Shown piece after piece: positions 23,214-24,659 of a DNA stretch of 24,659 nucleotides. The notes under the pieces are model-generated. The model saw nothing but the letters and a program-made list of their open reading frames with translations. It was not told the origin of the DNA and did no database searches. The position numbers were made by a program, and so were the translations under genes. Position 1 is the first letter of the stretch, and each line of letters begins with the position of its first letter. This DNA comes from an uncultured Oribacterium sp. (GTDB lineage Bacteria > Bacillota > Clostridia > Lachnospirales > Lachnospiraceae), in NCBI GenBank assembly GCA_937927445.1, contig CALAOB010000091.1, positions 1-24,659 on the forward strand, in the 5' to 3' direction.

Positions 23214-23546
23214 TCAGTACTTCTCGAAGCGATCGAGGTCGACCACCATGATCGTCGCGCCGCCGATCTCGACCGGCATCGGCATCGTGGTGTAGGTGCC
23301 CATGGAGGTGCCAGAAACATACGGCATATTCACCGTGATCTTCTGGCGCTTGCCGCACTGCTTCTTGATGAGCTCGATACACTCGTCGACCTTATCATCC
23401 TGGGTTGCGATCATCAGCGTCGAGTTTCCCTTCCGAAGGAATCCACCCGTCGATGCCAGCTTCGTCACCTGGAAGTGGTCCTTATTCAGCGCATCCATCA
23501 CATCGTCTTCATTATCGTTACGAACAATCGCATAAATCAGTTTCAT
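23214..23546 (-). CDS. darA: Cyclic-di-AMP receptor, PII-like (DarA/PstA family)
   Basis: A 110-residue PII-like signalling protein of normal family length that forms trimers and binds the second messenger c-di-AMP in Firmicutes. MKLIYAIVRNDNEDDVMDAL starts the first strand and helix. KLASTGGFLRKGNSTLMI is the conserved ligand-binding segment. The C-terminal GGATIMVVDLDRFEKY closes the fold. The frame runs 10 codons upstream, but MKLIYAIV is the family start and has AGAGG at 6-base spacing. It lies between tmcAL and pta; no c-di-AMP synthase or target is visible in the window. Confidence 0.93.
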   Translation of the reverse strand: MKLIYAIVRNDNEDDVMDALNKDHFQVTKLASTGGFLRKGNSTLMIATQDDKVDECIELIKKQCGKRQKITVNMPYVSGTSMGTYTTMPMPVEIGGATIMVVDLDRFEKY

Positions 23547-23590
23547 ACTGTACCTCTTTTCTGGCCTGCATAGCACGTATTTTGCCTTTT

Positions 23591-23619
23591 ATTTTATCAT
23601 AGCCGGACGGCGTTTTCCA
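23591..23619 (-). promoter_or_regulatory. Promoter of darA
   Basis: On the minus strand TGGAAA (23614-23619) and TAAAAT (23591-23596) are 17 bases apart, matching four and five of six consensus bases. The start would be near 23584, about 38 bases before the ATG. Confidence 0.55.
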
Positions 23620-23660
23620 CAAAACAAATGGGTTTCGTCGCGGATGAATTAAAGCAGGGG

Positions 23661-23676
23661 AGCCGGAGGGCCGGCT
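23661..23676 (-). terminator. Hairpin at the tmcAL 3' end
   Basis: AGCCGG-AGGG-CCGGCT is a 6-bp GC stem 5 bases after the tmcAL stop. The following CCCCTGCTTTAATT is not a strong T tract, so termination efficiency is uncertain. Confidence 0.45.
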
Positions 23677-23681
23677 GCGTT

Positions 23682-24621
23682 TTAGTCGATTACCATGAAG
23701 CGCCGAGTGAATTCATTTTCCGGGCGCGTCTCGCTGTTATATGGGTGGTAGATCAGCTGGTACAGGTCGGCGGCGTAGAGGTCGCTTCGGAACATGTGCT
23801 CGGCGTGGCCGGCACGAATGCTCATGAGGAGGTCCTCCGGGCTTTCGATGGTCTGTCGCCGGAGGGCATCGAGGGTGCGCTGGTAGCGCGCCGGGGAGGT
23901 GACGGCGGTGGTGGCGATGGCCGAAAGCAGCTCCTTCGCCTCCTTCCGCACGCCGAGGACGCGCACCTCTCCGAAGTAGGCTCCGCGGAGGGCGGCGTGG
24001 TCCTTCCGCTGGATATCGAGGAGGATATGCAGCAGGGCCCGGGAAATGCGGCTGTAGGTGTAGTTCCGTGACTTCACGGCCGCGATGCGTTCGCGGAAGC
24101 TCATCCGCTCGCGCGCCTGCTTACGGAGCGCGTCGGCAATCTCACGCGATACGTCGAGGTAATCACAGAGCACGGAATGCTCTTCCGGCGCCGCGCTGTC
24201 AAGGTACACGAGCTGCAGCAGACGGTAGCTCAGCATGTCGCTCAGCATGTCGAGCGTCGCGTAGCCCGCATGACCATCCGCATGAATATCACCCTGTAAT
24301 AATGCGTCACGAATCGAATGTGCACTTGGCAGACTCAGTTTTCGGCGAATGCAGGCGATCCCGAAGCAGTCACCCTGCCGCTTCACGGCTTTGATATATT
24401 CAAGCCCGAGCACATCGTTTGACTGGAGTTCGAATGAGCTTGTGCTCTCGAGCATCGTCTCGAAGACCTCCTCGTCATCACCAGAGAGGACGAGCTTCAT
24501 CGCTTCTGCCCGCGCCTTCGGATAACTCATGCCGGAGGCCACACCGTCGCGGACGACAGCATTGAACTTCGCATGGGCGGTGGAGCCGGTGGAGAGCTCG
24601 AGGGCGGCCATCTGCTGCAGC
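23682..24621 (-). CDS. tmcAL: tRNA(Met) cytidine acetate ligase (TmcAL/YlbM family), 5' truncated
   Basis: About 312 C-terminal residues of a nucleotidyltransferase-family enzyme that activates acetate with ATP and acetylates C34 of elongator tRNA-Met. Recognisable segments are SNDVLGLEYIKAVKRQG, the SAHSIRDALL region, DMLSYRLLQLVYL and the C-terminal NYTYSRISRALLHILLDI. Family members are around 400 residues, so roughly 100 N-terminal residues with the nucleotidyltransferase HxGH region are missing. The loss is technical: the reading frame runs straight into sequencing-adapter sequence at 24622. The gene uses acetate as substrate and lies near pta and ackA, although separated from them by darA; a functional link is only suggestive. 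Confidence 0.88.
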
Positions 24622-24659
24622 CTGTCTCTTATACACATCTCCGAGCCCCACGAGACTAA
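24622..24659. other. Nextera transposase adapter sequence (artefact)
   Basis: CTGTCTCTTATACACATCT at 24622-24640 is exactly the Tn5 mosaic end used in Nextera libraries. It is followed by CCGAGCCC(C)ACGAGAC (24641-24656), the Illumina read-2 adapter with one extra C. The last three bases TAA could be the start of an index. Translated on the minus strand the mosaic end gives MCIRDR, a peptide commonly seen in contaminated assemblies. These bases are not genomic. Confidence 0.97.

Noticed and set aside
23655..23680. GCCGGAGGGCCGGC near the tmcAL stop as a fragment of repeat C
   Set aside because: The match is short and GC-rich and is better explained as a simple 3' hairpin.
1..24659. CRISPR arrays, tRNA or rRNA genes, transposases, phage genes
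   Set aside because: No regularly spaced direct repeats, cloverleaf-like sequences, rRNA segments or mobile-element proteins were seen.

Overview
The window reads as a chromosomal segment from an anaerobic, acetate-forming Firmicute, most likely a moderate-GC member of the Lachnospiraceae (class Clostridia). This is inferred from gene content and protein style: a Clostridia-type livJ lipoprotein, a single-chain pyruvate:ferredoxin oxidoreductase, pta-ackA, an FprA flavodiiron protein, a DUF4015 lipoprotein, a VanW protein and a DarA c-di-AMP receptor. Every convincing gene lies on the minus strand, so transcription runs from high to low coordinates. No tRNA, rRNA, CRISPR array, insertion sequence or phage gene was seen.

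In transcription order: 24659-23661 holds Nextera adapter sequence joined to a 5'-truncated tmcAL. 23619-20407 holds darA, pta, ackA and several terminators. 20404-18583 holds rpmF, behind a consensus promoter, and fprA, behind a long leader. 18557-16553 holds a DUF4015 lipoprotein gene bracketed by two inverted copies of a long palindromic repeat. 16486-11743 holds leuS and uvrC. 11587-9425 holds a VanW-domain membrane protein. 9317-5616 holds nifJ (POR). 5504-2305 holds der-plsY-gpsA, followed by another copy of the palindromic repeat. 1975-1 holds livJ and the start of livH, the beginning of a branched-chain amino-acid ABC transporter.

Metabolically, POR makes acetyl-CoA, and Pta and AckA turn it into acetate plus ATP. 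FprA removes O2 or NO, which would protect oxygen-sensitive enzymes such as POR. GpsA makes sn-glycerol-3-phosphate, which PlsY acylates in the first committed step of phospholipid synthesis; der shares their operon.

The most unusual content is non-coding. Three copies (A 2058-2295, B 16553-16783, C 18343-18557) of a 215-238 nt near-palindromic element differ in sequence but keep the same fold through paired compensatory substitutions. They also share conserved unpaired blocks. A 64-nt relative (D, 5534-5597) keeps only the outer stem and one small hairpin. This looks like a dispersed structured repeat family, either a non-autonomous mobile element or a structured RNA, and I do not recognise it. 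A weaker set of three sites shares an AGACATTG-type motif next to a small hairpin.
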